Assembly: GCF_025840185.1 (NCBI RefSeq)
Contig: NZ_JAMPJU010000002.1
Coordinates: forward strand, 124,001-188,000
Source of the DNA: Brenneria izbisi
GTDB taxonomy: Bacteria > Pseudomonadota > Gammaproteobacteria > Enterobacterales > Enterobacteriaceae
Reading direction: 5' to 3'
Length of the DNA: 64,000 bases
The notes below the pieces were generated by a model. It was not told the origin of the DNA, ran no database searches, and saw only the letters and a list, made by a program, of their open reading frames with translations. Made by a program: the position numbers and the translations under genes. Shown here in pieces: positions 9,032-17,995 of the stretch (positions are counted from its first letter, which is position 1; each line of letters starts with the position of its first letter).

Positions 9032-10342
9032 ATGCAAAGGCAGAAGTTAGTCATACAGATAGCCATCGCTATCTTGTTAGGAATATTGATTGGGTGGGCT
9101 TGCCACCAATATCTGGAAGTGGCTCGTGCCAAAGAAATCGCGTCTTACTTCAATATGGTCACAGACATCTTTCTTCGTCTTATCAAGATGATCATTGCAC
9201 CGCTGGTATTTGCAACGCTGGTTTCCGGCCTGGCGAGTATGGGGAAATCCTCCGCGGTTGGCCGTATCGGTATGAAAGCGATGATTTGGTTCGTTACTGC
9301 CTCTGTCCTTTCTCTGCTCATCGGTATGATGCTGGCAAACTTCTTCCAGCCCGGCGCAGGCATGAACCTGGAGATCCCCCCCGTCGCGGCGCCAGTTGCA
9401 TCCGGCCTGAACACCGATGGTTTTACGCTGAAGAGCTTCATCAGCCACATCTTCCCGAAAAGTATCGTGGAAGCGATGGCAAACAACGAAATTCTACAGA
9501 TTCTGGTTTTCTCTCTGTTCTTCGGCTCTGCCCTTGCTTACGTCAAACATAGTAACAAACATGCAACAATCATTATTTCGATGATCGAGGAACTGGCGAA
9601 AGTGATGTTCCGCGTGACTGACTACGTCATGTCGCTGGCGCCTATCGCCGTATTTGCCGCCATTGCCTCCGCCATCACCACTCAGGGCCTGGGTCTGATT
9701 TATGACTTCGGTAAACTGATCGGCGAGTTCTATCTCGGCCTGGTATTGTTGTGGGCGGCGCTGTTCGGCGTCGGCTATGCGTTTCTTGGCAAGGCAATCG
9801 TTAAACTGTTCAAACTGATCCGCGAACCCATCATGCTGGCGTTCGCCACCGCGAGCAGTGAATCCGCTTATCCGAAAACCATGGAAGCGTTGACCAAATT
9901 CGGCGTGCCGAAGAAAATCACCAGCTTCGTATTGCCATTGGGCTACTCATTCAACCTTGACGGTTCAATGATGTATCAATCCTTTGCGATCCTGTTTATC
10001 GCTCAGGCTTACAACATCGATCTGAGCCTGACGCAACAGATTCTGATCCTGTTGACCCTGATGATTACCAGTAAAGGGATGGCCGGCGTAGCGCGTGCTT
10101 CTGTGGTGGTGGTGGCGGCGACGCTGCCGATGTTCAGCCTGCCGGAAGCTGGTATTCTGCTGATTATCGGTATCGATCAGTTCCTGGATATGGGCCGTAC
10201 CGCTACCAACGTGGTGGGCAACAGTATCTCTACCGCGGTTGTTGCCAGTCTGGAAAAAGGCAAATATGACGAGGATGACCAAGAGGAACAGGAAGATCCC
10301 GCCGTCGCCTACGAGCAAACCCAAGCCACGCAGAACTCCTGA
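9032..10342 (+). CDS. Dicarboxylate/amino acid:cation symporter (GltP family)
   Basis: Inner-membrane secondary transporter of the DAACS family (GltP, GltT, DctA), 436 residues with multiple hydrophobic helices and re-entrant loops. Family signatures are present: the serine-rich hairpin TASSESAYPKT, the substrate-binding GYSFNLDGS, MTSKGMAGV, and the cation-site helix DMGRTATNVVGNS. The arginine of DMGRT at the last motif is the type seen in acidic amino acid carriers. The C-terminal tail is very acidic (DEDDQEEQED). The neighbouring racemase suggests aspartate or glutamate as substrate. It resembles GltP but I do not assign a symbol because DAACS paralogues differ in substrate. Confidence 0.88.
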   Translation: MQRQKLVIQIAIAILLGILIGWACHQYLEVARAKEIASYFNMVTDIFLRLIKMIIAPLVFATLVSGLASMGKSSAVGRIGMKAMIWFVTASVLSLLIGMMLANFFQPGAGMNLEIPPVAAPVASGLNTDGFTLKSFISHIFPKSIVEAMANNEILQILVFSLFFGSALAYVKHSNKHATIIISMIEELAKVMFRVTDYVMSLAPIAVFAAIASAITTQGLGLIYDFGKLIGEFYLGLVLLWAALFGVGYAFLGKAIVKLFKLIREPIMLAFATASSESAYPKTMEALTKFGVPKKITSFVLPLGYSFNLDGSMMYQSFAILFIAQAYNIDLSLTQQILILLTLMITSKGMAGVARASVVVVAATLPMFSLPEAGILLIIGIDQFLDMGRTATNVVGNSISTAVVASLEKGKYDEDDQEEQEDPAVAYEQTQATQNS

Positions 10343-10358
10343 TACGTTGAATGATTAT

Positions 10359-10380
10359 CTGGCGGCCTGAGGGCCGCCAG
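10359..10380. terminator. Hairpin after symporter gene
   Basis: Perfect 9-bp stem (ctggcggcc / ggccgccag) with loop tgag, between the convergent symporter and LysR genes. No T-run. Confidence 0.6.
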
Positions 10381-10409
10381 TGCGATCAACATGTACCGGT
10401 ATTCAGGTT

Positions 10410-11303
10410 TTAATATTCGCGCGGCAGCGCTTTTATATACCGCCAGAACTTTTCCGACGCCATATTCAACCTGGCATCAAGGCGATAAAGATAGACGCCC
10501 ATGCTCATCGCGGCATCCTCCTTATCAAGGATCACCAGTTCCTGACTTTTTAGTTCCTCTTTGATGGAATAGTCCGGCAACCACGCTATACCATAACCGC
10601 TTTTGGTCATCCGTTTGAGCAAATCACTCATCGACGAGACGAAATGTACCGTGAACCTGTCGCTGTCAACGGAAGACAAATATCGGCTGACCTGACGCCC
10701 CATATAACTGGTATCGGTATAATTCAGAAGCGGCACAGAAGGCGCATGAATATCAAATAACGGATTACCGTTGCTATCGCAGGCGCAGACCGGATAAAGG
10801 CGGGATTCCCGTATTTTTTCATGCATAAATGGTTCAGACATCAATTCTTCGTTATAGAATGAGAAAATGAAATCGCTCCGCCCCTCTTTGAGATTTAATA
10901 CCGCCTCATCAACATCAATTGATTCGACATAAAATATCTTTTCCTGCGGTTCCGGCACGGTTTTTAATAACTCAGGCATAAGAAACACGGACAGCGAATG
11001 TGCGGCGGCAATGGTAATTTTATTTTTATAATGGCTGCCGCCATGCAACTTGTTCAACTGATATTCCAGATCGTCCAGGGTATTTCGGATATGGGCATGA
11101 AAAACACGGCCCGGCTCGGTTAATTGCAAAGGGGAAGACGCGCGATCAAAAAGATCGAATCCAATGGCGGTTTCTAACGCGCGGATACGTCGACTAAATG
11201 AAGACTGTGAAATATTTCGTTTCTCGGCTGCTGTTGTAAAACTACGGTATTCCTCCAGCGCGATAAAATCATAAAGCCACTTTGTCTCTATATTATTCAG
11301 CAT
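10410..11303 (-). CDS. HypT/YjiE-like LysR transcriptional regulator
   Basis: LysR-type regulator, 297 residues. The N-terminal winged helix-turn-helix begins NNIETKWLYDFIALEEYRSF and includes AAEKRNISQSSFSRRIRALE; a periplasmic-binding-like effector domain follows. It closely resembles E. coli HypT (YjiE) in both halves (NIETKWLYDF, AAHSLS, SIDVDEAV, YMGR, GIAWLPDYSI). E. coli HypT senses hypochlorite through methionine oxidation, but here the gene sits between an acidic amino acid symporter and a racemase that is transcribed divergently from it. A role in amino acid metabolism is just as likely. Confidence 0.85.
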   Translation of the reverse strand: MLNNIETKWLYDFIALEEYRSFTTAAEKRNISQSSFSRRIRALETAIGFDLFDRASSPLQLTEPGRVFHAHIRNTLDDLEYQLNKLHGGSHYKNKITIAAAHSLSVFLMPELLKTVPEPQEKIFYVESIDVDEAVLNLKEGRSDFIFSFYNEELMSEPFMHEKIRESRLYPVCACDSNGNPLFDIHAPSVPLLNYTDTSYMGRQVSRYLSSVDSDRFTVHFVSSMSDLLKRMTKSGYGIAWLPDYSIKEELKSQELVILDKEDAAMSMGVYLYRLDARLNMASEKFWRYIKALPREY

Positions 11304-11465
11304 GATATTTCACCCCCCTCTCCTACCAGCAACGCCAACCCAGGAAAAGCATGAAGATAGCATTCGTTATGCAAAACATACATAGGGGATGGGAATTTAG
11401 CAATTCACAAATCCTGGCGATATGCGACCATCCTTGCAGTTTCAACACGCAACGAGGCAAACAGC

Positions 11466-12182
11466 ATGAACAGTCTGGTGGGAATTCTGGGTGGTATGGG
11501 GCCGGGTGCAACCGTTGACGCCATGCAAAAACTGATCAGAAACACTCCCGCTTACCGGGATCAGGATCATATTCCGACGATTGCCGTCTCCATCCCGGAT
11601 ATTCCCGACCGCACAAAATGCATTCTTGACCATAGCCCGTCGCCGCTGGAAAAAATGATTGAATATATGAAAATATTGGAAAATGCCGGTGCTGAATGCA
11701 TTATTATTCCATGCAATACCGCACATTATTGGTTTAAGGAATTAAAACAACATGCACAGGTGGAAATGATCAGTATTATTGATACCGCCTGTCAGGTTAT
11801 TCAAGAAAGAAAAATCGCTCAAGTCGGATTACTGGCGACCACAGCGACAATCAAGGCGCGTATTTATCAAAATAATCTCGCTGAAAATAGCATTGCCTGC
11901 CATATTCCAACCGAAGAAGATCAGATACAGGTGATGGAAAGTATTTATGCTTATAAAGCAGGCGAAGCGGCTACCGCACATGCTCTGCTGTCGCCAATAA
12001 AAGATCGGCTGCTGCAAAACGGGGTAGCAAAAATCATCCTTGGCTGTACCGAATTGCCGCTGATTCTGGAAAACGAGATCAAGACGACACCGGACAATTA
12101 TATTGATGCCACAGAAGAACTGATCAAGAAAACCGTTGAATGGTATTTTTCGCACGTTCATAAAAATGAGATCGCAGCCTGA
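11466..12182 (+). CDS. Aspartate/glutamate racemase family protein
   Basis: Cofactor-independent amino acid racemase of the Asp/Glu/hydantoin racemase family, 238 residues, cytoplasmic. The opening GILGGMGPGAT is typical. Both catalytic cysteines are in place: Cys83 in PCNTAH and Cys194 in GCTELP. The enzyme inverts acidic (or in YgeA-type members broad-range) amino acids by a two-base thiol mechanism. A good ribosome site (cgagg) precedes the ATG. With the divergent LysR regulator and the symporter it forms a likely unit for uptake and stereo-inversion of aspartate or glutamate; D-amino acid use or production is an inference. Confidence 0.88.
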   Translation: MNSLVGILGGMGPGATVDAMQKLIRNTPAYRDQDHIPTIAVSIPDIPDRTKCILDHSPSPLEKMIEYMKILENAGAECIIIPCNTAHYWFKELKQHAQVEMISIIDTACQVIQERKIAQVGLLATTATIKARIYQNNLAENSIACHIPTEEDQIQVMESIYAYKAGEAATAHALLSPIKDRLLQNGVAKIILGCTELPLILENEIKTTPDNYIDATEELIKKTVEWYFSHVHKNEIAA

Positions 12183-12248
12183 AAAAGCTTGAGCTCCCAT
12201 AGATTGCACATTCTCTCACCGAACAGTTTAAAATTGTCGTTTCCGCCT

Positions 12249-12277
12249 TTGACATGTGCGGCGCGCCCCGTTATGAT
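12249..12277 (+). promoter_or_regulatory. Promoter of tRNA-Asn
   Basis: Consensus -35 ttgaca (12249-12254), a 17-base spacer, and -10 tatgat (12272-12277). A GC-rich discriminator (gcgccccg) follows, the hallmark of stringently controlled stable-RNA promoters. It is correctly placed for the tRNA starting at 12296. Confidence 0.88.
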
Positions 12278-12295
12278 GCGCCCCGTTCACACGAT

Positions 12296-12371
12296 TCCTC
12301 TGTAGTTCAGTCGGTAGAACGGCGGACTGTTAATCCGTATGTCACTGGTTCGAGTCCAGTCAGAGGAGCCA
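12296..12371 (+). tRNA. asn tRNA: tRNA-Asn (GTT)
   Basis: 76-base tRNA with encoded CCA. The acceptor stem tcctctg pairs with cagagga, the anticodon loop reads actGTTaat, and the T-arm is ggttcgagtcc. It appears identical to enterobacterial tRNA-Asn. Confidence 0.97.
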
Positions 12372-12377
12372 AATTAA

Positions 12378-12480
12378 AGAAAGCAGACGTTCACTAACGT
12401 CTGCTTTTTTGCTTTTAATCAATTGGTTATCCCCTTCTTCAAGTTCGCCCTCGTTCACCAAAAACCACTCGAAGCCATAT
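12378..12480 (+). repeat. tRNA-Asn trailer repeat, copy A
   Basis: The terminator and about 70 bases after it resemble 19518-19620 by eye: the hairpin, tatcaa-ggttatcc, then a shared block ending in cactcgaagc-atatc. Copy B has no tRNA in front of it. The rest of the gap to 12766 holds nothing I can recognise. Confidence 0.6.
12381..12412 (+). terminator. Intrinsic terminator of tRNA-Asn
   Basis: 11-bp stem (aagcagacgtt / aacgtctgctt), 4-base loop, followed by a T-run. A close copy lies at 19521-19550 after yciT. Confidence 0.9.
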
Positions 12481-12766
12481 CCTTTTGCTGGTAAAGATAC
12501 TGATGAAGCGGGTTTGCCACCAAAACCACATAGCACCAAAAGGAAAGATGATTATTACTGAATTCCATCCTCTCGCACAGATCCGTAGCCATGCAGAGCG
12601 GAAAGGTTGGAGACTTGCCGGTCATGAATTTTCTTGTATCCCGCGTTGCAATTGACATCCGCTAATCCCAGCCTTAAATTGCAGCCGCTCAGACACGTAC
12701 CTTACAAGACCACCGGAACACCCGTCGCCCCTGAAAGAGGTATCAAACGGACTGTCATCGCAACGC

Positions 12767-14260
12767 TTATTCAGCCTTGCAATCGATATCGCTGACCTTT
12801 TCACCGCGTATAATTTTACCGTAAATTTTAGCACTCAGTTTTGGCGTGCGTTTTTGCGTATCGTAATCCACATAAATCATACCAAACCGGCTGTTGTAGC
12901 CACTGAGCCATTCCAGGTTATCGTGACTTGACCAGACATGATAACCCTGAATATTTGCTCCTTTGTCCATAGACTGCTTCATCGCTGCGATGTGGTCGAC
13001 GATATAGAGGCAACGGTTAATATCGTTGATTTTACCGTCAACGAGCTTGTCCTCTCCGGGGAACCCTGCCCCGTTTTCGGTAATAATTACCGGCGGATTG
13101 CCATAATTTTTCTGAATTCTTTCGAGCAGTGCGGAGAACTGATCAGGTCTTACCGCCCCGTTAAAAGCAAGCTTCTCTTGCGCGGGGAAATAAATTTCCG
13201 GTGAATACGCGTCTTCTGCACCTTGCTGATGACGGACGAAGAATGGCGCGTAATAGTTGACGCCAAGAAAGCCCAGCGCAGAATCGTGGATTCGTTTGGC
13301 ATCACCGGGTTGCACATCAATGTTGAGATGATGCGCCGCAGCCAACTGGAGGACATCACTTGGGTAGGTTCCCTTGTATATTGCGTCCAGGAACCATCGG
13401 TTCAGAATGCCGTCGGCAAGAGTAGCGTCGGACTTGTCCTCTATTGATGCATTCTGGTCTGTCAAGATCGGGAAGAAAGGTAAAGCGATACCCAGGCGGC
13501 CCTTATATTGCTTCTCCCTGAAACGCTCCTGAGCGGCGGCAGAGGCAAGGAGGATGTGGTTGTATGCTTTCAGTGAGGTTTCAAGATAAGGCAACGATGG
13601 AACAATCGGTGGAAATGTAATCTCTTCACCATTAAGACGTTTTTCCGCCATAATTTTGGTTGCCAATTCCACGGTCGGCTCATTTATCAAAACAAACTGA
13701 TCAACTTGATCATGGAAGTTCGCAAAAATAACATCGGCATAGCGTTGGAACCATTCCACGGAGTCCCTATTTTCCCATCCTCCGGCTTTTGCCAGCGAAT
13801 CAGGCATATCCCAGTGATAGAGGGTTACCAGGGGCTGAATACCCGCGGCCTTGAGATCTGCGATAAACTGCCGGTAGTGTGCAATAGCTTTGATATTAAC
13901 CGGCCCCAGGCCGTCAGGAATGATCCGCGTCCAGGCTATCGAAAAACGATAACTGTTTAATCCTATTTCTTTAAACAGCGTAATATCCTTCAGGTATTGA
14001 TCGCGATCGTAAAAGTTGATGGCGATTTTACCGGATATACCCGGCCCGGCCAGATGCTTCTCGTCCAGATAGTAATCCCACACTGAGCGCCCTTTATCAT
14101 CTGCGGTGGCCGCCCCTTCAACTTGATAAGCAGCGGAAGCTGCCCCCCAGAGAAAATCTTTCGGCGCATCCTGAACGGATGCAACGCTAAGTGTTGTTAA
14201 TAATCCTGACATCAATACACCCTTTTTCATGCTAGTTCCGTTAAACCATCGTTTAATCAT
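12767..14260 (-). CDS. GH1 beta-glucosidase with possible signal peptide
   Basis: Family 1 glycoside hydrolase, 497 residues, probably cleaving beta-glucosides such as cellobiose or plant aryl-glucosides. The acid/base Glu194 sits in LINEPT and the nucleophile Glu395 in IITENG. GFLWGAASAAYQ-type N-terminal and WSSHDNLEW C-terminal signatures are present. Unusually for bacterial GH1, the residues before the fold look like a signal peptide starting at Met11 (MKKGVLMSGLLTTLSVASVQ), so the enzyme may be exported. No PTS or phospho-glucosidase partner is adjacent, in line with an unphosphorylated substrate. Inverted repeats about 70-115 bases upstream could be operators. Confidence 0.88.
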   Translation of the reverse strand: MIKRWFNGTSMKKGVLMSGLLTTLSVASVQDAPKDFLWGAASAAYQVEGAATADDKGRSVWDYYLDEKHLAGPGISGKIAINFYDRDQYLKDITLFKEIGLNSYRFSIAWTRIIPDGLGPVNIKAIAHYRQFIADLKAAGIQPLVTLYHWDMPDSLAKAGGWENRDSVEWFQRYADVIFANFHDQVDQFVLINEPTVELATKIMAEKRLNGEEITFPPIVPSLPYLETSLKAYNHILLASAAAQERFREKQYKGRLGIALPFFPILTDQNASIEDKSDATLADGILNRWFLDAIYKGTYPSDVLQLAAAHHLNIDVQPGDAKRIHDSALGFLGVNYYAPFFVRHQQGAEDAYSPEIYFPAQEKLAFNGAVRPDQFSALLERIQKNYGNPPVIITENGAGFPGEDKLVDGKINDINRCLYIVDHIAAMKQSMDKGANIQGYHVWSSHDNLEWLSGYNSRFGMIYVDYDTQKRTPKLSAKIYGKIIRGEKVSDIDCKAE

Positions 14261-14327
14261 AGCGGTTCCTCATTCCTTGCCATCTGAGATTATCCCTCCG
14301 CTATCCGCCTACGAAGGTGAAAACCTC

Positions 14328-14353
14328 AATATATCATCTATTGATGATATATT
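14328..14353. promoter_or_regulatory. 11-bp inverted repeat upstream of the GH1 gene
   Basis: Perfect arms aatatatcatc / gatgatatatt with a 4-base spacer, 68-93 bases before the GH1 start. It could be an operator or a weak hairpin; no cognate regulator is adjacent. Confidence 0.35.
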
Positions 14354-14366
14354 GGGTAAGTATCGA

Positions 14367-14378
14367 TTGGCTAGCCAA
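14367..14378. promoter_or_regulatory. 12-bp palindrome upstream of the GH1 gene
   Basis: Perfect palindrome ttggctagccaa, 14 bases beyond the previous inverted repeat. Its size and symmetry fit an operator for a LacI-type or similar repressor. This is inference from symmetry only. Confidence 0.3.
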
Positions 14379-14482
14379 AGACCCATGTGGCGTAACTGAA
14401 AATCTGCGGCCTTCCGGCGCTTGTCAATGTCATTGGGGATAACTGCCGTGGAGATGAAGGGAATATCGGGGGAAAAGTATTA

Positions 14483-14504
14483 AGAGGGCTGATGTCAGCC
14501 CTCT
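14483..14504 (-). terminator. Terminator of the ybiY-pflF operon
   Basis: Perfect 10-bp stem (agagggctga / tcagccctct) with a 2-base centre, 11 bases after the pflF stop. On the minus strand it is followed by taatactttt. Confidence 0.65.
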
Positions 14505-14514
14505 GTGGAATGGG

Positions 14515-16947
14515 TTATAGCGTATGTTCGGTGCGGGAAATAATATCGTCCTGCGTATCGGGTGATAGCGCGGTGAAAAACGCCGAGTACCCCGCCACGC
14601 GCACGACCAGATCACGGTATTGGTCCGGGTGTTTTTTCGCTGCTATCAACGTGTCGCGCGAAACAATATTGTACTGAATATGCCAACCTTTATGCGCTTC
14701 GAAGAAGGTGCGCAACAACGCCATCAGCTTAAGACGATCGTTACTGTTATCCAGCGTCGAAGGATTCAGTTTCTGATTCAGCAACACGCCGCCCAGGATC
14801 GAGCCGGTCGGTAATTTACCAATCGAGCTAATGACCGCCGTCGGCCCCAAATGGTCGGTGCCGGACGCCGGACTTGCGCCCTCGGCCAACGGCGTATGCG
14901 CCTTGCGTCCGTCCGGCGTCGCCATGGTCGCGGCGCCAAACGGCACGTTGGCGGAAATTGACGACGTACCCGCATAATAGTTGCCGCCGATCGGCCCGCG
15001 GCCATAACGCGGATTGTGGTAATGCCGTAACTCATCGATGTAGGTTTGGTAGGCGCGCACCAGCAGTTCATCAACACTATCATCATCATTGCCGTATTTC
15101 GGCGCCTGATTCATCAAACGCTGACGCAACTGCTCATTGGTCATACCGGCAAAGTCGCTTGCCAACGCCTGCGCCAACTGTTGCTGACCGATAATTCCCT
15201 GTTCAAAGACCAGATTTTTCACCGCGGCCAGACTGTTGCCCAGATTGGCGATGCCCACCTGCAAGCCGGAAACCCAGTCATATTTCGCCCCCCCTTGCTT
15301 AATGCTTTTCGCCCGCTCGATACAATCATCCACCAGCGCCGAACACAGAATATCGTGCGCGTTCTCTTCAAGGACGGTGTCGACCACATACTCGATTTCA
15401 ATCGATTTACGCGTGTAATAACGGATCTGCGCATCCCACGCCTGCATCACCTGCTCAAAGTTGTCGAAGTTGCCCAGCGACAGCCTCCGGCTATGCGGCA
15501 GGAACACATTACCGCTGGTGGCGTCGCGTCCGCCGTCCAGCGCCGCCAGCATCACGCGGGCAAAGTTGATAAAACTCATACCGGTACAGCGATATCCCCA
15601 CTTGCCGCCGACCGCGGTTTCAATACAGCCAATCGCGGCATACTGATAGGCGTCCTCCGGTTCAATGCCCAGACGGATGAACTCTGGAATGACGATCTCA
15701 TCATTGTTAAAAGCCGGCATGCCGAAACCACAGCGGATCACCTGCACACAGGCATCGAGGAAATCGTCGCTGATGCCGGCATGGTAACGCACACTCAGGT
15801 TTGGCTGAGTGGAGCGCAAACGACCGCAGGACTCCAGAATGGCGTAAGAGAGCGGATTAACGGCGTCAATCGGCTGGCCGTTAATCAGGTTTTGTCCGCC
15901 GATGGTGACATTCTGATAAAGCGGGCTGCCGGCGGAGGCTTTCGAATGCGATCCAGAGCGGATCTTGTTGACCTCAAGTAGCTTGAGCCAGCAGCTCTGC
16001 AACATTTCGATGGCGCTCTCCCGCGTCAGCGTCTGTTGCAATTCCACATCGCGGCGATAATACGGATACAGATACTGGTCCATCCGCCCGAAAGAAACCG
16101 AGTGGCCGTTGGATTCAATCTGCAACGCCAGTTGGATGAAATAGCACAATTGTAGCGCCTGATAGAACGTTTGCGGCGGCCGATGCGCAATCAGATCGCA
16201 GTTTTCCGCGATCTGACGCAACTCTTCGCGGCGGGCATCACACGTTTCCGCCGCGACCATGTTTCTTGCTAGTTCGGCGTAGCGTTTAATGTGCCGGCTT
16301 AACGCATCCAGGGTGATATCGATAGCTTTCAGAAATTGATCGCCATGCAAATCGTCCAGCACCGTCAGGTTGATGCGCGAACGGCGCTCGACCACTTTCT
16401 CGCGTAACCCATCCAGACCTTTTTCCAGCAGCAGCGGGAAATTCACCGCCAGATGCGCGTCGCCGGAGGTCATATTGCCTTCCGCTTTGATGATACCGCT
16501 TGCCAGCAGCGCTTTCTGCTCGTCGGTAAACATGCCGTAGCAGCGATCCTGCACGGTCTGTCCCCGCCACCACGGGCAGATCTGATGCAGCGCGCGCTTG
16601 TTCTCTTCGCTGACTGAGAAACCCGCGCCGGGGCGGTCGGCCAGATCGTCGATTTCCTTTTCAATCCAGCCGACGGTGTATTCCGGGAAAATCGGCGCGG
16701 CGCGCACTTCACTGGCCTGATTGCCGATAATCAGCTCATCGTGTTTAATCCAGATAGTACGATTGGCAAGATGGCTAGCCAGCGCCAGCGCCCGGCGCAC
16801 CGGTATCGGCTTATCCATGTTTTCCTGATAGGCGCGGGTGTAGTGCTGCGCGCGCTCCGTACATATCGGCGGTTTCACAATATGAATCAACGCGTTTTTA
16901 TGCGCTTTAATACGTTCGCTCAACATGGTCAAATTCAGGGTGGTCAT
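14515..16947 (-). CDS. pflF: Glycyl radical enzyme PflF (YbiW)
   Basis: Glycyl radical enzyme of the pyruvate-formate-lyase superfamily, 810 residues, the same length as E. coli YbiW and alike throughout. The radical glycine is Gly786 in RVAGYSAFF near the C-terminus, and the active-site Cys lies in the GCIETAVGG segment mid-protein. It works only under anaerobic conditions after activation by the radical SAM partner encoded immediately upstream (4-base gap). Its substrate is not established; YbiW-type enzymes differ from true PFL and group with dehydratase-like members. An FNR site lies ahead of the operon. Confidence 0.92.
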   Translation of the reverse strand: MTTLNLTMLSERIKAHKNALIHIVKPPICTERAQHYTRAYQENMDKPIPVRRALALASHLANRTIWIKHDELIIGNQASEVRAAPIFPEYTVGWIEKEIDDLADRPGAGFSVSEENKRALHQICPWWRGQTVQDRCYGMFTDEQKALLASGIIKAEGNMTSGDAHLAVNFPLLLEKGLDGLREKVVERRSRINLTVLDDLHGDQFLKAIDITLDALSRHIKRYAELARNMVAAETCDARREELRQIAENCDLIAHRPPQTFYQALQLCYFIQLALQIESNGHSVSFGRMDQYLYPYYRRDVELQQTLTRESAIEMLQSCWLKLLEVNKIRSGSHSKASAGSPLYQNVTIGGQNLINGQPIDAVNPLSYAILESCGRLRSTQPNLSVRYHAGISDDFLDACVQVIRCGFGMPAFNNDEIVIPEFIRLGIEPEDAYQYAAIGCIETAVGGKWGYRCTGMSFINFARVMLAALDGGRDATSGNVFLPHSRRLSLGNFDNFEQVMQAWDAQIRYYTRKSIEIEYVVDTVLEENAHDILCSALVDDCIERAKSIKQGGAKYDWVSGLQVGIANLGNSLAAVKNLVFEQGIIGQQQLAQALASDFAGMTNEQLRQRLMNQAPKYGNDDDSVDELLVRAYQTYIDELRHYHNPRYGRGPIGGNYYAGTSSISANVPFGAATMATPDGRKAHTPLAEGASPASGTDHLGPTAVISSIGKLPTGSILGGVLLNQKLNPSTLDNSNDRLKLMALLRTFFEAHKGWHIQYNIVSRDTLIAAKKHPDQYRDLVVRVAGYSAFFTALSPDTQDDIISRTEHTL

Positions 16948-16951
16948 AGTT

Positions 16952-17851
16952 CTATCCTCGCAATGTGACTTTCAGCCCCTTTGCCTGCGCATAATGCTTT
17001 GCAAAAGCAAGTAATTCGGGATCATTCAACGGCTTATCCGCAGCGAAATAAGCCTGATTTAACAACACATACTTATTCATACCCAACGTGTGGTATGGCA
17101 GGAAATGAATATCGGCCACCTTTAACTCATCGGCGGCGAAGTCGGTAATCGCCCTGACCGCCGCTTCATTGGCGTTGAAATTTGGGATCAGCGGCACACG
17201 AATAGTGATGTGCTTTCCGGCGCGCGCGACTTTCTTCAGATTTTCCATCACGCGTCGGGCCGAACCGTCCGTCCAGGCGCGAAACACACACTCGTCCACA
17301 TGCTTGAGATCGGCCAGAAACAGATCGGTATAGGGCAACGACGGTTCAATATAGGACCAGGGTACATGCAGGCAGGTTTCCACCGCGGTATGAATGCCCT
17401 CATTACGGCAGCGCTGCAATAGCGCGCTGGCGTTGTCCGGTTGCATGAACGGTTCGCCGCCGGACAATGTCAGACCGCCGCCGCTGCGCTGATAAAACGG
17501 GATATCGCGCCGCACGATGGCCATGATGTTGTCGAGATCGACCTCTTCGCCGCACACTGTCAGCGCCTGTGTCGGGCAGCACATTCGTAGGCGGGTGAAA
17601 TCCGCCTTGGTCAGTCGTTCACGATAAATCGCCAAACCATGCGGCGTGTTTTCAATCGCTTCCGGCACGGCGCGCTGACAGAGATCACAACCGGCCATAC
17701 AGAGGCGGGCATCAAATAACAGATCTTTCTTTCTGGAACGACTTTCAGGATTCTGACACCAACGGCACCCCAACGAGCAGCCCTTCAGAAATACCACAGT
17801 TCTGATACCTGGGCCGTCATGTGTGGAGTAGCGCTGTATGTTGAAAATCAT
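16952..17851 (-). CDS. pflE: Glycyl radical enzyme activase (YbiY/PflE)
   Basis: Radical SAM activating enzyme, 299 residues, that abstracts hydrogen from the glycine of PflF. The radical SAM motif CxxxCxxC is Cys25, Cys29 and Cys32 in [10 protein letters not shown]. An inserted Cys-rich stretch ([11 protein letters not shown] ... CPTQAL) suggests auxiliary iron-sulfur clusters, as in the glycerol-dehydratase and YbiY-type activases, not in short PflA. The GGEP motif (LSGGEPF) binds SAM. It is the first gene of the operon and is divergent from fsaA. Confidence 0.92.
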   Translation of the reverse strand: MIFNIQRYSTHDGPGIRTVVFLKGCSLGCRWCQNPESRSRKKDLLFDARLCMAGCDLCQRAVPEAIENTPHGLAIYRERLTKADFTRLRMCCPTQALTVCGEEVDLDNIMAIVRRDIPFYQRSGGGLTLSGGEPFMQPDNASALLQRCRNEGIHTAVETCLHVPWSYIEPSLPYTDLFLADLKHVDECVFRAWTDGSARRVMENLKKVARAGKHITIRVPLIPNFNANEAAVRAITDFAADELKVADIHFLPYHTLGMNKYVLLNQAYFAADKPLNDPELLAFAKHYAQAKGLKVTLRG

Positions 17852-17883
17852 TGCTTTGATCCGCTGAAATTCTTCATATGAAG

Positions 17884-17889
17884 ATTAAA
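17884..17889 (-). promoter_or_regulatory. -10 element of the FNR-dependent ybiY promoter
   Basis: On the minus strand this reads tttaat, close to tataat. If the start site is near 17877, this hexamer falls at -12 to -7 and the FNR dyad is centred at -41.5, the class II geometry. Confidence 0.6.
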
Positions 17890-17911
17890 CACGCTTCGAA
17901 AGAAAGTTAAT

Positions 17912-17925
17912 TTGATTTTTATCAA
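17912..17925. promoter_or_regulatory. FNR binding site
   Basis: Exact match to the FNR consensus TTGAT-N4-ATCAA (ttgatttttatcaa) in the 144-base gap between ybiY and fsaA. Spacing to a -10 element favours anaerobic activation of ybiY-pflF. It may also affect fsaA on the other side. Confidence 0.85.
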
Positions 17926-17995
17926 CAATCCTTCGTGTTAATGATTTTATACTTGGCAAAATTAGTGATAACTCACACTTTCCGAGGATAAACCG

